Shown one piece after another: positions 1 through 10,185 of a stretch of DNA of 64,000 nt (positions are counted from its first letter, which is position 1; the number at the start of each line of letters is the position of its first letter). The position numbers and the translations under genes were made by a program. The stretch spans positions 414,861 through 478,860 of the forward strand of contig NZ_BCMQ01000001.1 of the NCBI RefSeq assembly GCF_001485415.1, in the 5' to 3' direction. The notes beneath the pieces are model-generated. The model worked only from the letters and a program-made list of their open reading frames with translations, had not been told where the DNA came from and did not search any database. Source of the DNA: Myroides odoratimimus. Lineage in GTDB: Bacteria > Bacteroidota > Bacteroidia > Flavobacteriales > Flavobacteriaceae.

Positions 1-133
1 TCCTCAATTGAAGAGAATATTAAATATGGACCAGATGGAATCTTTCCCATTAAGAAAAGAGTTCCCAATGGAAGATGCAGGTAGAACAGACAAAGATGAT
101 AGATTCTTTGGTAGAACGGTTCATAATTCTTAA
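1..133 (+). CDS. nuoC: NADH-quinone oxidoreductase subunit C, 3' end only
   Basis: Only the last 43 or so codons are in the window, read in the frame beginning at base 2 and ending at the TAA at 131-133. The tail contains an LKRIL segment followed by FPLRKEFPMED, which matches the conserved C-terminus of the 30 kDa complex I subunit, where HPLRKDYP is usual. NuoC is part of the peripheral arm that carries electrons from NADH to quinone. It ends 19 nt before nuoD, so the two are separate genes here and not fused as in E. coli. The start of the operon lies outside the window. Confidence 0.85.
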   Translation, partial: PQLKRILNMDQMESFPLRKEFPMEDAGRTDKDDRFFGRTVHNS

Positions 134-152
134 TACTTAAAGGAACGAGACT

Positions 153-1388
153 ATGTCAGATTTATTATTACCTCCTGAGCAACGATATGCTAAACTTATT
201 GAAGAGAAATTTCAAGAAGACGGGACAGAATTACAGATATTAAACTTAGGACCTACACACCCTGCTACACACGGTATCTTTCAGAATATCATCTTACTAG
301 ATGGAGAGAAAGTACTAGATGGAGAAGGAACAGTAGGATATATACATAGAGCATTTGAGAAAATAGCTGAGAACAGACCTTTTTATCAAATCAACGTATT
401 AACAGATCGTCTAAACTATTGTTCTTCACCAATCAACAATACTGCTTGGTGGTTAACTGTAGAAAAGGCATTAGGTATTGAAATCCCTAAAAGAGTTCAA
501 TATTTAAGAGTTATCGTAATGGAATTGGCTCGTATAGCTGACCACATTATCTGTAGCTCAGTAATGGGGGTAGATACAGGAGCTCTTACAGGGTTCTTAT
601 ATGTATTCCAGTACAGAGAAAAAATATACGAAATATTCGAAGAAATTAGTGGTGCACGTTTAACTACTAATATGGGAAGAATCGGAGGATTTGAGAGAGA
701 GTGGTCTCCAAAGGTATTCCAACTAATCGAAGAATTCTTAAGAGAATTCCCTGCAATCTGGTCTGAATTTGAAGGGTTACTTACGCGTAACAGAATCTTT
801 ATGGACAGAACAATAGGTGTAGGTGGAATCTCTGCTGAAGAAGCTATTAACTTCGGATTCACAGGTCCTAACTTAAGAGCGGCAGGAGTTGACTATGACG
901 TACGTATTGCTTCACCATATTGCTCTTACGAAGACTTTGACTTTGATATTCCAGTTGGTACAAGTGGTGACTGTTACGACAGATTCTGCGTTCGTAATGC
1001 TGAAGTATGGGAAAGTTTAAAAATCATCAGACAAGCATTAGACAAAATGCCTGAAGGTCCATACCATGCAGATGTACCAGATTATTACCTTCCTCCAAAA
1101 GAAGATGTTTATACTAATATGGAAGCACTTATCTACCACTTTAAAATAATCATGGGAGAAGTACCTGTGCCAGTTACAGAACTATACAATCCTGTAGAAG
1201 GTGGTAATGGAGAATTAGGTTTCTACTTAATCACTGATGGTAGTAGAACTCCTTATCGTTTACACTTTAGAAGACCTTGTTTTATCATCTATCAAGCATA
1301 TAATGACATCGTAAGAGGTGGTATGCTATCAGATGCTATTATTACACTGTCAAGTTTAAATATTATCGCAGGAGAATTAGACGCTTAA
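153..1388 (+). CDS. nuoD: NADH-quinone oxidoreductase subunit D (49 kDa)
   Basis: This 411-residue protein is the 49 kDa subunit of complex I, in the peripheral arm near the quinone site. The N-terminal NLGPTHPATHG motif and the later PVGTSGDCYDRF and SDGSRTPYRLHFR-like stretches are typical of the family. The product ends in the usual ...GELDA-type C-terminus. The ATG at 153 follows a purine-rich stretch (AAAGGAACGAGA), and the predicted start fits the family N-terminus. It lies between nuoC and nuoE with spacers of 19 and 4 nt, so it is surely cotranscribed with them. Confidence 0.97.
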   Translation: MSDLLLPPEQRYAKLIEEKFQEDGTELQILNLGPTHPATHGIFQNIILLDGEKVLDGEGTVGYIHRAFEKIAENRPFYQINVLTDRLNYCSSPINNTAWWLTVEKALGIEIPKRVQYLRVIVMELARIADHIICSSVMGVDTGALTGFLYVFQYREKIYEIFEEISGARLTTNMGRIGGFEREWSPKVFQLIEEFLREFPAIWSEFEGLLTRNRIFMDRTIGVGGISAEEAINFGFTGPNLRAAGVDYDVRIASPYCSYEDFDFDIPVGTSGDCYDRFCVRNAEVWESLKIIRQALDKMPEGPYHADVPDYYLPPKEDVYTNMEALIYHFKIIMGEVPVPVTELYNPVEGGNGELGFYLITDGSRTPYRLHFRRPCFIIYQAYNDIVRGGMLSDAIITLSSLNIIAGELDA

Positions 1389-1392
1389 GATT

Positions 1393-1923
1393 ATGGAAGT
1401 TAAAAAATACAAACAAAACATAAATATCACACCAGAGTTGCAACAACGCATTGATGAGTTGATTAGCCACTACCCTGCTGATAAAAGAAAGTCAGCGCTA
1501 TTACCAGTCTTACATGAGGTACAAGATGCTCATGACAACTGGTTAAGTGCAGAACTAATGGACAAAGTCGCTGAAATGCTAAACATAACTCCTATCGAAG
1601 TATACGAGGTAGTTACATTCTATACAATGTACAACCAAAAACCAGTAGGTAAGTATATGTTCGAATTCTGCTTAACATCTTGTTGTGGAATTAGAGGTGC
1701 TGATGATATGATGGAATACGCTTGTGAAAAGCTAGGCATAAAACCAGGAGAAACAACTCCTGATGGAATGTTCTCTATAGCAGGTGTTCAATGTTTAGGT
1801 GCTTGTGGATATGCTCCAATGATGCAATTAGGAGATTTCTATAAAGAGCACTTGACAAAAGAAAAAATAGATCAAATCATAGAAGATTGTAAAGCTGGTA
1901 AAGTAATTCTTCACGACAAATAG
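1393..1923 (+). CDS. nuoE: NADH-quinone oxidoreductase subunit E (24 kDa, 2Fe-2S)
   Basis: This 176-residue thioredoxin-like ferredoxin subunit belongs to the NADH dehydrogenase module of complex I. The four expected cluster N1a ligands are visible as C93 and C98 (C-x4-C) and C134 and C138 (C-x3-C). This spacing is the same as in the E. coli protein. The gene starts 4 nt after nuoD and ends 4 nt before nuoF. The presence of nuoE and nuoF indicates a full NADH-oxidising enzyme rather than the 11-subunit form found in some other Bacteroidota. Confidence 0.96.
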   Translation: MEVKKYKQNINITPELQQRIDELISHYPADKRKSALLPVLHEVQDAHDNWLSAELMDKVAEMLNITPIEVYEVVTFYTMYNQKPVGKYMFEFCLTSCCGIRGADDMMEYACEKLGIKPGETTPDGMFSIAGVQCLGACGYAPMMQLGDFYKEHLTKEKIDQIIEDCKAGKVILHDK

Positions 1924-1927
1924 TAAT

Positions 1928-3286
1928 ATGGCAACAAAAATATTATTAGATAAAATCAATATCCCAGGGATTAAGTCTTATGAAGTATACCGTCAAAATG
2001 GTGGTTATGCTTCTGTAGAGAAAGCTATAAAATCTATGACTCCTGATGAAATCACGGAAGAAGTAAAAGCTTCTGGTTTAAGAGGTCGTGGAGGTGCTGG
2101 ATTCCCAGTAGGATTAAAATGGAGTTTCATCGATAAAAAGTCAGGCAAACCAAGACACTTAGTTTGTAATGCGGATGAATCTGAACCAGGTACTTTTAAA
2201 GACCGTTACTTAATGGAACATATTCCTCACTTATTAATAGAAGGAATGATTACATCAAGTTTCGCTTTAGGGGCTAACCTATCTTACATCTATATTCGTG
2301 GAGAATATATGTGGGTTTTTAAAATACTAGAAAGAGCTATAAAAGAAGCTTATGCTGCTGGATGGCTTGGTAAAAATATCTTAGGGTCAGACTATTCATT
2401 AGATCTACACGTACACTGTGGTGCAGGAGCCTATATCTGTGGAGAAGAAACTGCTCTTATCGAATCACTAGAAGGTAAAAGAGGTAATCCTCGTATCAAA
2501 CCACCATTCCCTGCTGTAAGTGGACTATGGGGTAATCCTACAGTGGTAAATAACGTAGAATCTATTGCTAACGTTCCATGGATTGTAAACAACTCTGGAG
2601 AAGCGTATTCTAAATTAGGATTAGGGAGATCAGCTGGTACAAAACTTATTTCTGCTTCAGGACACATCAAAAAACCTGGAGTATACGAAATCGAAATGGG
2701 TATCACTGTTCATGAATTTATTAACTCAGAAGAATACTGTGGTGGTATGATAGATGATCGTCCTATCAAGGCATTAGTCCCTGGGGGATCTTCAGTACCA
2801 ATCTTACCAGCGCATTTAATCTATAAAACAGCTAATGGTGAAGATCGTCTAATGACGTATGAATCGTTATCTGATGGAGGATTCGAAACAGGATCTATGT
2901 TGGGTTCTGGAGGATTCATCGTTTATAATGATACAGCTTGTATCGTTAGAAACACCTGGAACTTCGCTCGTTTCTATGCTCATGAAAGTTGTGGACAATG
3001 TTCTCCATGTCGTGAAGGTACAGGGTGGCTTGAAAAAGTATTACACCGTATAGAGACGGGTAACGGAACTATGGATGACATCGATTTATTATGGAGCATC
3101 CAGAGCAATATTGAAGGAAACACTATTTGTCCTTTAGGAGATGCTGCTGCATGGCCAGTAGCTGCAGCCATAAGACATTTTAGAGAAGAGTTTGAATATC
3201 ACGTTTTATATCCAGAGAAAGTTAAAGATAGAAATCACTATGTGAATGAGCCTTTCTCAACAGTAAAACACTTGATCAATAAATAA
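1928..3286 (+). CDS. nuoF: NADH-quinone oxidoreductase subunit F (51 kDa, FMN and NADH binding)
   Basis: This 452-residue protein is the electron entry subunit of complex I, where NADH is oxidised and FMN is bound. The glycine-rich [10 protein letters not shown] loop lies at about residues 53-62, followed by [14 protein letters not shown]. Cluster N3 ligands are C355, C358 and C361 in the [11 protein letters not shown] motif, with C401 in the following TICPLGD. The length is normal for the family. It is the partner of nuoE immediately upstream. Confidence 0.97.
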   Translation: MATKILLDKINIPGIKSYEVYRQNGGYASVEKAIKSMTPDEITEEVKASGLRGRGGAGFPVGLKWSFIDKKSGKPRHLVCNADESEPGTFKDRYLMEHIPHLLIEGMITSSFALGANLSYIYIRGEYMWVFKILERAIKEAYAAGWLGKNILGSDYSLDLHVHCGAGAYICGEETALIESLEGKRGNPRIKPPFPAVSGLWGNPTVVNNVESIANVPWIVNNSGEAYSKLGLGRSAGTKLISASGHIKKPGVYEIEMGITVHEFINSEEYCGGMIDDRPIKALVPGGSSVPILPAHLIYKTANGEDRLMTYESLSDGGFETGSMLGSGGFIVYNDTACIVRNTWNFARFYAHESCGQCSPCREGTGWLEKVLHRIETGNGTMDDIDLLWSIQSNIEGNTICPLGDAAAWPVAAAIRHFREEFEYHVLYPEKVKDRNHYVNEPFSTVKHLINK

Positions 3287-3327
3287 TATACGCTGACTAA
3301 ATATTCAGCTTAAACAAAGCACAGTTT

Positions 3328-4353
3328 ATGAAAGTTACTATAGACGGACATGAAATAGAAGTAGAACCAGGGACATCCATTCTACAAGCAGCAAGAATGA
3401 TAGGAGGCGAATCAGTACCTCCTGCAATGTGCTATTATTCAAAACTAGAAGGTACAGGAGGAAAATGTAGAGCATGTTTAGTGGAAGTATCTAAAGGTAG
3501 TGAAGCAGATCCACGTCCTATGCCTAAGTTAATGGCTTCTTGTAAAACAGGAGTTATGGACGGTATGGAGGTAAAAAGTATTTCTTCTCCAAGAGTACTA
3601 GAAGCACGTAAAGCAGTTACTGAATTCTTATTAATCAACCACCCTCTTGACTGTCCTGTATGTGACCAAGCAGGTGAATGTGATTTACAAAACCTAGCTT
3701 TCGACCATGGTAAAGGTCAGAAACGCTTCAAAGAAGAAAAAAGAACATTCGCTCCTGAAAATATAGGAGACAATATTCAACTTCACATGAATCGTTGTAT
3801 CCTTTGCTATAGATGTGTAAAGACAGCAGAACAACTAACAGACGCAAGAGTACACGGTGTATGTGGACGTGGTGATCACGCACAAATATCAACTTATATA
3901 TCAGCTGCAATTGATAATGAGTTCTCTGGAAACATGATAGATGTATGCCCTGTAGGAGCATTAACAGATAAAACATTCCGCTTTAAATCACGTGTTTGGT
4001 TTAACAAACCTTATAACGCACATAGAGATTGTCCTACATGTTCTGGTAAAGTAACAGTATGGATGTTCGGAGAAGAAATCCAAAGAGTAACAGCTCGTAA
4101 AGATGAATTCCACGAAGTAGAAGAATTTATCTGTAACAGTTGTCGTTTTGACCACAAAGACACAAAAGACTGGGTTATTGAAGGACCACGTAAGTTTGAG
4201 AAATTCTCTGTTATCAATCAAAACAACTACACTAAGAAATTAGATAAAGTAGTAATGAAAACAGAAAAACATATCTTAGAAGGACGTGACCAAGACCGCG
4301 TTAAAATTAGTATGAAGGAAATTCCTTTTACAGATAATGAATCAAAAGAATAA
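3328..4353 (+). CDS. nuoG: NADH-quinone oxidoreductase subunit G, short form
   Basis: At 341 residues this is far shorter than the roughly 900-residue E. coli NuoG and lacks the large molybdopterin-type domain. All N-terminal cluster ligands are present: C35, C47, C50 and C72 for the 2Fe-2S centre; H105, C109, C112 and C118 for the His-Cys centre; and C157, C160, C163 and C207 for a 4Fe-4S centre. A further CPTC (235-238) and CNSC (269-272) pair look like the ligands of the extra N7-type cluster. A short NuoG is normal in flavobacteria, so this is not taken as a truncation. The gene is separated from nuoF by 41 nt. Confidence 0.93.
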   Translation: MKVTIDGHEIEVEPGTSILQAARMIGGESVPPAMCYYSKLEGTGGKCRACLVEVSKGSEADPRPMPKLMASCKTGVMDGMEVKSISSPRVLEARKAVTEFLLINHPLDCPVCDQAGECDLQNLAFDHGKGQKRFKEEKRTFAPENIGDNIQLHMNRCILCYRCVKTAEQLTDARVHGVCGRGDHAQISTYISAAIDNEFSGNMIDVCPVGALTDKTFRFKSRVWFNKPYNAHRDCPTCSGKVTVWMFGEEIQRVTARKDEFHEVEEFICNSCRFDHKDTKDWVIEGPRKFEKFSVINQNNYTKKLDKVVMKTEKHILEGRDQDRVKISMKEIPFTDNESKE

Positions 4354-4365
4354 ATCGGCATAAGT

Positions 4366-5400
4366 ATGGATAAAACTATTATTATAGATAAGGCAGTTAT
4401 CATTGTAGTTGTGTTTGCAGTTACGATGCTTATGGCGATGTATGCCACGTTAGCAGAACGTAAAATTGCTGCCTGGATACAAGACCGTCTAGGTCCTAAC
4501 CGTGCTGGTAAAGGAGGTATATTACAGCCCCTAGCAGATGGTTTAAAACTATTCGCTAAAGAAGAAACACAACCAAACACACCAAATAAATTCTTATTTA
4601 AGTTTGGACCTTTCCTGGCGATGACATTAGCATTAATGACTAGTGCTGTTATTCCTTGGGGAGATAAGTTTCATTTATTTGGAAGAGATATTATATTACA
4701 AGCTGCTGACTTAAATGTTGGCTTACTATATATCATCGCAGTACTTTCTGTAGGAGTATACGGTATCATGATTGGAGCTTGGGCATCAAATAATAAATAC
4801 TCTTTAATGAGTGGTATTCGTGCTGCTTCTCAAATGATTTCGTATGAAATCGCAATGGGACTTTCACTAATATCATTACTATTAATGACTCAGTCATTAA
4901 GCATGCGAGAAATAGCATTACAACAACAAGGAATGAACTGGAACGTATTCTACCAACCAGTTGGTTTTTTAATCTTCTTGATTTGTTCATTTGCTGAAAC
5001 TAATCGTGCGCCTTTTGACTTAGCAGAATGTGAACAAGAACTAATTGGAGGATTCCACACAGAATATTCTTCTATGAAGATGGGATTCTTCCTTTTCGCT
5101 GAATATGCAAACTTATTTATCTCATCAGCTATCATCTCTGTACTATACTTTGGAGCGTATAACTATCCAGGTATGTCATGGGCTGTAGAAAACTGGGGAG
5201 TAAATATTGCAAACGTAATAGGTATTTTCGCTCTATTCGTTAAAATATGTTTCTTCATATTTGTTTATATGTGGGTTCGTTGGACTTTACCACGTTTCCG
5301 TTATGATCAATTGATGAACTTAGGATGGAAATCATTAATTCCATTAGCATTGTTGAATTTAGTGATTACAGCTATTGTAATCTTACTAGTAAAAAGTTAA
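4366..5400 (+). CDS. nuoH: NADH-quinone oxidoreductase subunit H
   Basis: This 344-residue integral membrane subunit connects the peripheral arm to the proton-pumping arm and lines the quinone chamber. Several hydrophobic helices are evident. The family motifs ERKIAAWIQDRLGPNRAGKGG near residue 25-45 (shown here in part) and ETNRAPFDLAECEQELIGGF near residue 210 are intact. The gene starts 12 nt after nuoG and ends 2 nt before the proposed nuoI start. Confidence 0.97.
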   Translation: MDKTIIIDKAVIIVVVFAVTMLMAMYATLAERKIAAWIQDRLGPNRAGKGGILQPLADGLKLFAKEETQPNTPNKFLFKFGPFLAMTLALMTSAVIPWGDKFHLFGRDIILQAADLNVGLLYIIAVLSVGVYGIMIGAWASNNKYSLMSGIRAASQMISYEIAMGLSLISLLLMTQSLSMREIALQQQGMNWNVFYQPVGFLIFLICSFAETNRAPFDLAECEQELIGGFHTEYSSMKMGFFLFAEYANLFISSAIISVLYFGAYNYPGMSWAVENWGVNIANVIGIFALFVKICFFIFVYMWVRWTLPRFRYDQLMNLGWKSLIPLALLNLVITAIVILLVKS

Positions 5401-5402
5401 GC

Positions 5403-5948
5403 ATGTCGACAAATACTTATTCATTATCAGGAAGAAAAAAGGAAGTTTCTAATAAGAAGCTGACTTGGACAGAGAAGATCTACTTAGTAGCTATCTTCAA
5501 AGGAATGATGGTTACCTTAAAACACATGTTTAAGAAAAAAGTGACTATCGCTTATCCAGAACAACAACGACCTTTCAGTGATGTATATCGCGGAAGACAT
5601 ATGCTAATGCGTGATGACGAAGGTAGAGAACGTTGTACAGCTTGTGGTTTATGTGCATTATCATGTCCTGCAGAAGCAATTTCAATGAAAGCAGCAGAAC
5701 GCAAACCTGAAGAAGCACATCTTTATCGCGAGGAGAAATACGCTGAGATATACGAGATTAATATGCTTCGTTGTATATTTTGTGGTTTATGTGAAGAGGC
5801 TTGCCCAAAACAAGCAATTTACTTGACTACATCTAAACAAATTGCTAAAGCAGATGTTACTCGTGAGAACTTCATCTTTGGAAAAGACAAATTAGTTATG
5901 CCACTAGATGTAGCAATCGAAAATACTAAACAACAGAATCAAGCTTAA
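5403..5948 (+). CDS. nuoI: NADH-quinone oxidoreductase subunit I (2 x 4Fe-4S)
   Basis: This 181-residue ferredoxin-like subunit passes electrons towards quinone. Two CxxCxxCxxxCP motifs are visible: C78, C81, C84 and C88, and C124, C127, C130 and C134. I chose the ATG at 5403 because an upstream in-frame ATG at 5325 would place 26 residues inside the end of nuoH and would not look like the family N-terminus. The chosen start begins just 2 nt after the nuoH stop, in line with the tight spacing elsewhere in the operon. Confidence 0.94.
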   Translation: MSTNTYSLSGRKKEVSNKKLTWTEKIYLVAIFKGMMVTLKHMFKKKVTIAYPEQQRPFSDVYRGRHMLMRDDEGRERCTACGLCALSCPAEAISMKAAERKPEEAHLYREEKYAEIYEINMLRCIFCGLCEEACPKQAIYLTTSKQIAKADVTRENFIFGKDKLVMPLDVAIENTKQQNQA

Positions 5949-5950
5949 TC

Positions 5951-6466
5951 ATGGTAGAAATATTATTTTATATTCTTTCGACTATAACACTCGGAAGTGC
6001 AGTACTTACCCTATTGAGCAAAAACCCTATCCATAGTGCTTTGTGGTTAGTGGTAAGTTTCTTTTCAATAGCTGGTCACTACATCCTATTAAACTCTCAG
6101 TTCTTAGGAATGGTACATATTATGGTTTACTCTGGTGCTATCATGATTTTAATGCTATTTACAATCATGTTAATGAACTTAAATATAAGCCATGAAGTCT
6201 CTAAACCTTTTATCACTAAAGTTGTTGCTACAATAGCTTTCTGTTTAGTAGGTTTATTATTGCTTTCTATTACTATGCGTGGAGCTCAAACTTATGAATT
6301 GCAATACGCAACTCATGGACAAGACTTCCAATCAGTACAAGTACTAGGTAAAGTATTATTAAATGAATACGTAATGCCTTTCGAAATGGTAGCTGTTCTA
6401 TTATTATTATCTATGATAGGTGCAGTACTAATCTCTAAAAAGGACAAAACCGATAAAGAAGCATAA
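5951..6466 (+). CDS. nuoJ: NADH-quinone oxidoreductase subunit J
   Basis: This 171-residue membrane subunit of the proton-pumping arm has five evident hydrophobic segments. The conserved NPIHSALWLV-type motif near residue 25 and the VYSGAIMILMLF helix near residue 60 identify it. It sits 2 nt after nuoI and 2 nt before nuoK, as expected for the IJK order. Confidence 0.96.
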   Translation: MVEILFYILSTITLGSAVLTLLSKNPIHSALWLVVSFFSIAGHYILLNSQFLGMVHIMVYSGAIMILMLFTIMLMNLNISHEVSKPFITKVVATIAFCLVGLLLLSITMRGAQTYELQYATHGQDFQSVQVLGKVLLNEYVMPFEMVAVLLLLSMIGAVLISKKDKTDKEA

Positions 6467-6468
6467 TT

Positions 6469-6789
6469 ATGGAGAATGTAATTGAAATAATTGGTATAGA
6501 CAGATACATTTACTTATCGATCATATTATTCTGCATCGGAGTATTTGGTATTCTATATAGACGTAACGCAATTGTAATGTTTATGTGTATCGAGATTATG
6601 TTGAACTCTGCTAATATGCTATTAGTAGCGTTTTCTACATATCATCAAGATGCACAGGGACAGGTATTCGTATTCTTTACGATGGCGGTAGCGGCAGCAG
6701 AAGTTGCTGTTGGGTTAGCCATATTAGTAACGATATACAGAAATATTGGATCAATTGATATTGATAAATTAAAAAACTTAAAAGGATAA
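6469..6789 (+). CDS. nuoK: NADH-quinone oxidoreductase subunit K
   Basis: This 106-residue, three-helix membrane protein matches NuoK (ND4L) in length. The helix containing CIEIMLNSANML carries the conserved acidic residue of the proton pathway, and the third helix contains AAAEVAVGLAILV with the second conserved Glu. It lies between nuoJ and nuoL with short spacers. Confidence 0.96.
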   Translation: MENVIEIIGIDRYIYLSIILFCIGVFGILYRRNAIVMFMCIEIMLNSANMLLVAFSTYHQDAQGQVFVFFTMAVAAAEVAVGLAILVTIYRNIGSIDIDKLKNLKG

Positions 6790-6795
6790 TTCCGC

Positions 6796-8688
6796 ATGGA
6801 TACGAACGTAATTTTACTTTTATTACTGGCTCCTTTATTAGGGTCACTAGTTAATATTTTCTTCGGAAAGAAATTAGGTAATAGTGCTGGAATGATTGCT
6901 ACCCTTGCAGTTTTAATTTCATTCATTATTACAGTAATAGCATTTGTACAAGTAAACGGTACAGGTGAACCAATACAAGTTGACTTATTTAATTGGATGT
7001 CAACAACGAGATTTGATATCTCTTTCGGATTCTTATTAGATCAGCTTTCATTGTTATGGTTATTATTTGTTACAGGTATTGGTACACTGATACACTGGTA
7101 CTCTACTAGCTATATGAAAGGTGATGAGAACTATGGAAAGTTCTTTGCTTACCTTAACTTATTTATCTTCTTCATGATTTTATTAGTTACAGGTAGCAAC
7201 TTACTAATCACATTTATTGGTTGGGAAGGTGTAGGACTTTGTTCATACTTACTTATCGGATTCTGGCATAAGAACCAATCATATAACGACGCAGCTAAGA
7301 AAGCATTTATCATGAACCGTATAGGAGATTTAGGTTTCCTAGTAGGGGTATTCATTTTAGCATTCTTATTCCAGTCGTTAGATTATATGACAATTAAAGA
7401 AGCTATTCTAAGCGGAACTAACCATCAAGTAAATACTTGGATTGGATATGCTGCTTTAGCTCTTTTCATTGGAGCAGTTGGTAAGAGTGCACAGATACCT
7501 TTGTACACTTGGTTACCAGATGCAATGGCAGGACCAACTCCTGTATCAGCATTAATCCACGCTGCTACGATGGTAACTGCAGGTATATTCTTAATCACTA
7601 GATTAAACTTTGTATTTGATCTTGTACCTCATATTCAAAACATAATCGCTATCGTTGGAGCATTTACTGCTTTATTCGCAGCAACTATTGGTCTTGTACA
7701 AAATGATATCAAAAAAGTACTTGCTTACTCTACAGTATCTCAGTTAGGATTAATGTTTATGGCTATTGGTTTTGGAGCTTATGAGATTGCAGTATTCCAC
7801 GTGATCACACACGCTTTCTTTAAAGCTTGTTTATTCCTTGGATCAGGATCAGTTATACACGCTATGGGTGGAGAACAAGATATGCGTAAAATGGGTGGTC
7901 TACAACCATTCATGAAAGTGACTTACTTAACGTTCTTAATCGCTACATTAGCTATCTCAGGATTTCCATTCTTCTCAGGTTTCTTCTCTAAAGATGAGAT
8001 CTTATTAACAGCGTTTAAACACAATACTGTATTATACATTATTGGTTCATTAGCGTCTATTATGACAGCTTTCTATATGTTCCGTCTATTCTTCTTGACG
8101 TTCAAAAAGAACTTTAGAGGAACTCAAGAACAAAAGAATCATTTACACGAAAGCCCTGCTGCTATGACTACACCATTAGTAGTATTAGCTATACTTTCTG
8201 TAGTTGGAGGACTTATCAGCTTACCAGGTAATGGAAACTCTTGGTTAAACGAATATCTTAAACCTGTTATCGTAAATACAGTGACTAAACACAGTCATGA
8301 ATTAGGTACATTAGAATACATCCTAATGGGAGTTGCTACTATTGGTTTCTTAATCGGACTAGGTCTTGCTTACTCTAAGTATATTAGTAAAAATGAAGTA
8401 CCTCAAGAAGACGAACAAATCGTTGGTTTCCATAAAGTACTTTACAACAAATACTACATTGATGAAATCTATCAAAAAGTAATTGTAAACCCTATCTACA
8501 CACTAGCTACATTCTTAAGAGATGTAGTAGAAGTAGCTTTATCAGGAACTATATTTGGTTTAGGAAAGATAGCAGACGGATTATCTCTACAAGGTAAAAA
8601 AGCTCAAAACGGTAATATCGGATTGTACTTATTTGCTTTTGTATTCGGAATCTGTTTGATTTTATATTATTTATTCATTGCAAGATAA
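6796..8688 (+). CDS. nuoL: NADH-quinone oxidoreductase subunit L (antiporter-like)
   Basis: This 630-residue, Mrp-antiporter-like subunit is at the far end of the membrane arm and pumps protons. The GWEGVGLCSYLLIGFW motif near residue 144 and the GKSAQIPLYTWLPDAMAGPT motif near residue 230 are intact. The C-terminal part beyond about residue 480 carries the extended lateral helix region typical of NuoL. It is followed after 9 nt by nuoM. Confidence 0.97.
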   Translation: MDTNVILLLLLAPLLGSLVNIFFGKKLGNSAGMIATLAVLISFIITVIAFVQVNGTGEPIQVDLFNWMSTTRFDISFGFLLDQLSLLWLLFVTGIGTLIHWYSTSYMKGDENYGKFFAYLNLFIFFMILLVTGSNLLITFIGWEGVGLCSYLLIGFWHKNQSYNDAAKKAFIMNRIGDLGFLVGVFILAFLFQSLDYMTIKEAILSGTNHQVNTWIGYAALALFIGAVGKSAQIPLYTWLPDAMAGPTPVSALIHAATMVTAGIFLITRLNFVFDLVPHIQNIIAIVGAFTALFAATIGLVQNDIKKVLAYSTVSQLGLMFMAIGFGAYEIAVFHVITHAFFKACLFLGSGSVIHAMGGEQDMRKMGGLQPFMKVTYLTFLIATLAISGFPFFSGFFSKDEILLTAFKHNTVLYIIGSLASIMTAFYMFRLFFLTFKKNFRGTQEQKNHLHESPAAMTTPLVVLAILSVVGGLISLPGNGNSWLNEYLKPVIVNTVTKHSHELGTLEYILMGVATIGFLIGLGLAYSKYISKNEVPQEDEQIVGFHKVLYNKYYIDEIYQKVIVNPIYTLATFLRDVVEVALSGTIFGLGKIADGLSLQGKKAQNGNIGLYLFAFVFGICLILYYLFIAR

Positions 8689-8697
8689 CTTAGAGAG

Positions 8698-10131
8698 ATG
8701 AACGTAACTATATTATTATTAACGTTATTAGTCGGAGCTATAGCGACCTACTTCGTAGGTAAACAATCAGCTGCTAAAGTAGCCTTGTTATTCGGACTAG
8801 TTGCTTTTGTAGAAACTTTAGTTCTAATCTGTTCACATAATTCTGGGGTTGACACAGGATATGTAACGCAATGGATGACTAACCCTAATATTCATTTAGC
8901 CTTTAAAGCAGATGGTTTAGGATTAGCTTTAGTTTTATTAACGACAGCATTAACTCCTGTGATTATATTATCATCATTAGGAGATCACATAGAGAAATCT
9001 AATGCATTCTATGCATTAGTAATGTTTATGTCATTCGCTATGACAGGAACATTCTTAGCATCTGATGGATTCTTATATTACATCTTCTGGGAGTTATCAT
9101 TACTACCTATTTACTTCATTGCTTTATTATGGGGTAATGACAGTTTCGAAGCACGTAAGAAAGCAATCTTTAAGTTCTTTATTTACACATTTGCAGGTTC
9201 ATTATTCATGTTAGTTGGTTTTATCTATCTATACCAACGTGCTGGTAGCTTTATGCTAATTGACCTGTATAATGCTAAACTATCAGCTACAGAACAGTAC
9301 TGGATCTTCTTAGCATTCTTCATTGCTTATGCGATTAAGATTCCTGTATTCCCATTCCACACATGGCAGGCTTCTACTTATGAGAAAGCCCCTACAGTAG
9401 GAACAATGTTATTAGCTGGTATCATGCTTAAGATGGGGTTATACTCTATCATCCGTTGGCAATTACCAATCTCTCCAATAGCAGCAAAAGAAGTAATGCC
9501 TACTATCTTAGTACTTTGTATCATTGGTGTAGTATATGGTTCTATCGTAGCATTAAAACAGTCGAATATCAAAAGATTCTTTGCATATTCTTCATTAGCT
9601 CACGTAGGTCTTATTGCAGCAGGAGCATATTCATTGACATTAGACGGATTAAGAGGAGCTGTTTTACAAATGATAGCACACGGATTCGTTATCGTAGGTT
9701 TATTCTACGTAGCAGAGATTATTTACAAACGTTACCAGACTAGAATGATTGGTGAAATGGGAGGTATTAGACAACAAGCTCCTAAATTCGCTTCATTATT
9801 CATGATCTTAATGTTTGCTTCAATAGGATTACCAGGAACATTCAGTTTCATCGGAGAATTCAACCTGCTTTTAGGATTATCACAAGTGAATATATGGTAT
9901 GCTATCATTGGGGGTACCTCTATTATCTTAGGTGCATTCTATATGCTTAGAATGTTCCAAAAGTCGATGTTAGGAGAAACTAATACTAAAGTATTCGCTG
10001 ATGTAAATACTAAAGAAGTAGTGATCTTAGGCGTATTAGCAGTAGCTGTTATATTCTTCGGAATATTCCCACAGCCATTATCTGACTTGATCACACCTAG
10101 TTTGGTTGAAATAATGTCTTATATTAAGTAA
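8698..10131 (+). CDS. nuoM: NADH-quinone oxidoreductase subunit M (antiporter-like)
   Basis: This 477-residue antiporter-like subunit of the membrane arm contains the WELSLLPIYFIALLWG segment near residue 131 and a KIPVFPFHTWQASTYEKAPT segment near residue 210. Both are diagnostic for NuoM (ND4). Length and gene order (L, M, N) agree with the family. Confidence 0.97.
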   Translation: MNVTILLLTLLVGAIATYFVGKQSAAKVALLFGLVAFVETLVLICSHNSGVDTGYVTQWMTNPNIHLAFKADGLGLALVLLTTALTPVIILSSLGDHIEKSNAFYALVMFMSFAMTGTFLASDGFLYYIFWELSLLPIYFIALLWGNDSFEARKKAIFKFFIYTFAGSLFMLVGFIYLYQRAGSFMLIDLYNAKLSATEQYWIFLAFFIAYAIKIPVFPFHTWQASTYEKAPTVGTMLLAGIMLKMGLYSIIRWQLPISPIAAKEVMPTILVLCIIGVVYGSIVALKQSNIKRFFAYSSLAHVGLIAAGAYSLTLDGLRGAVLQMIAHGFVIVGLFYVAEIIYKRYQTRMIGEMGGIRQQAPKFASLFMILMFASIGLPGTFSFIGEFNLLLGLSQVNIWYAIIGGTSIILGAFYMLRMFQKSMLGETNTKVFADVNTKEVVILGVLAVAVIFFGIFPQPLSDLITPSLVEIMSYIK

Positions 10132-10185
10132 TAAATAGTAAGGAGTCAGTACATAACTGATGAATTTAATTCCAAAATAAAACAA

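Noticed and set aside
5325..5402. Upstream in-frame start for nuoI giving a 207-residue protein
   Set aside because: The extra 26 residues are read from inside the end of nuoH in another frame and do not resemble a NuoI N-terminus; the ATG at 5403 fits the operon spacing.
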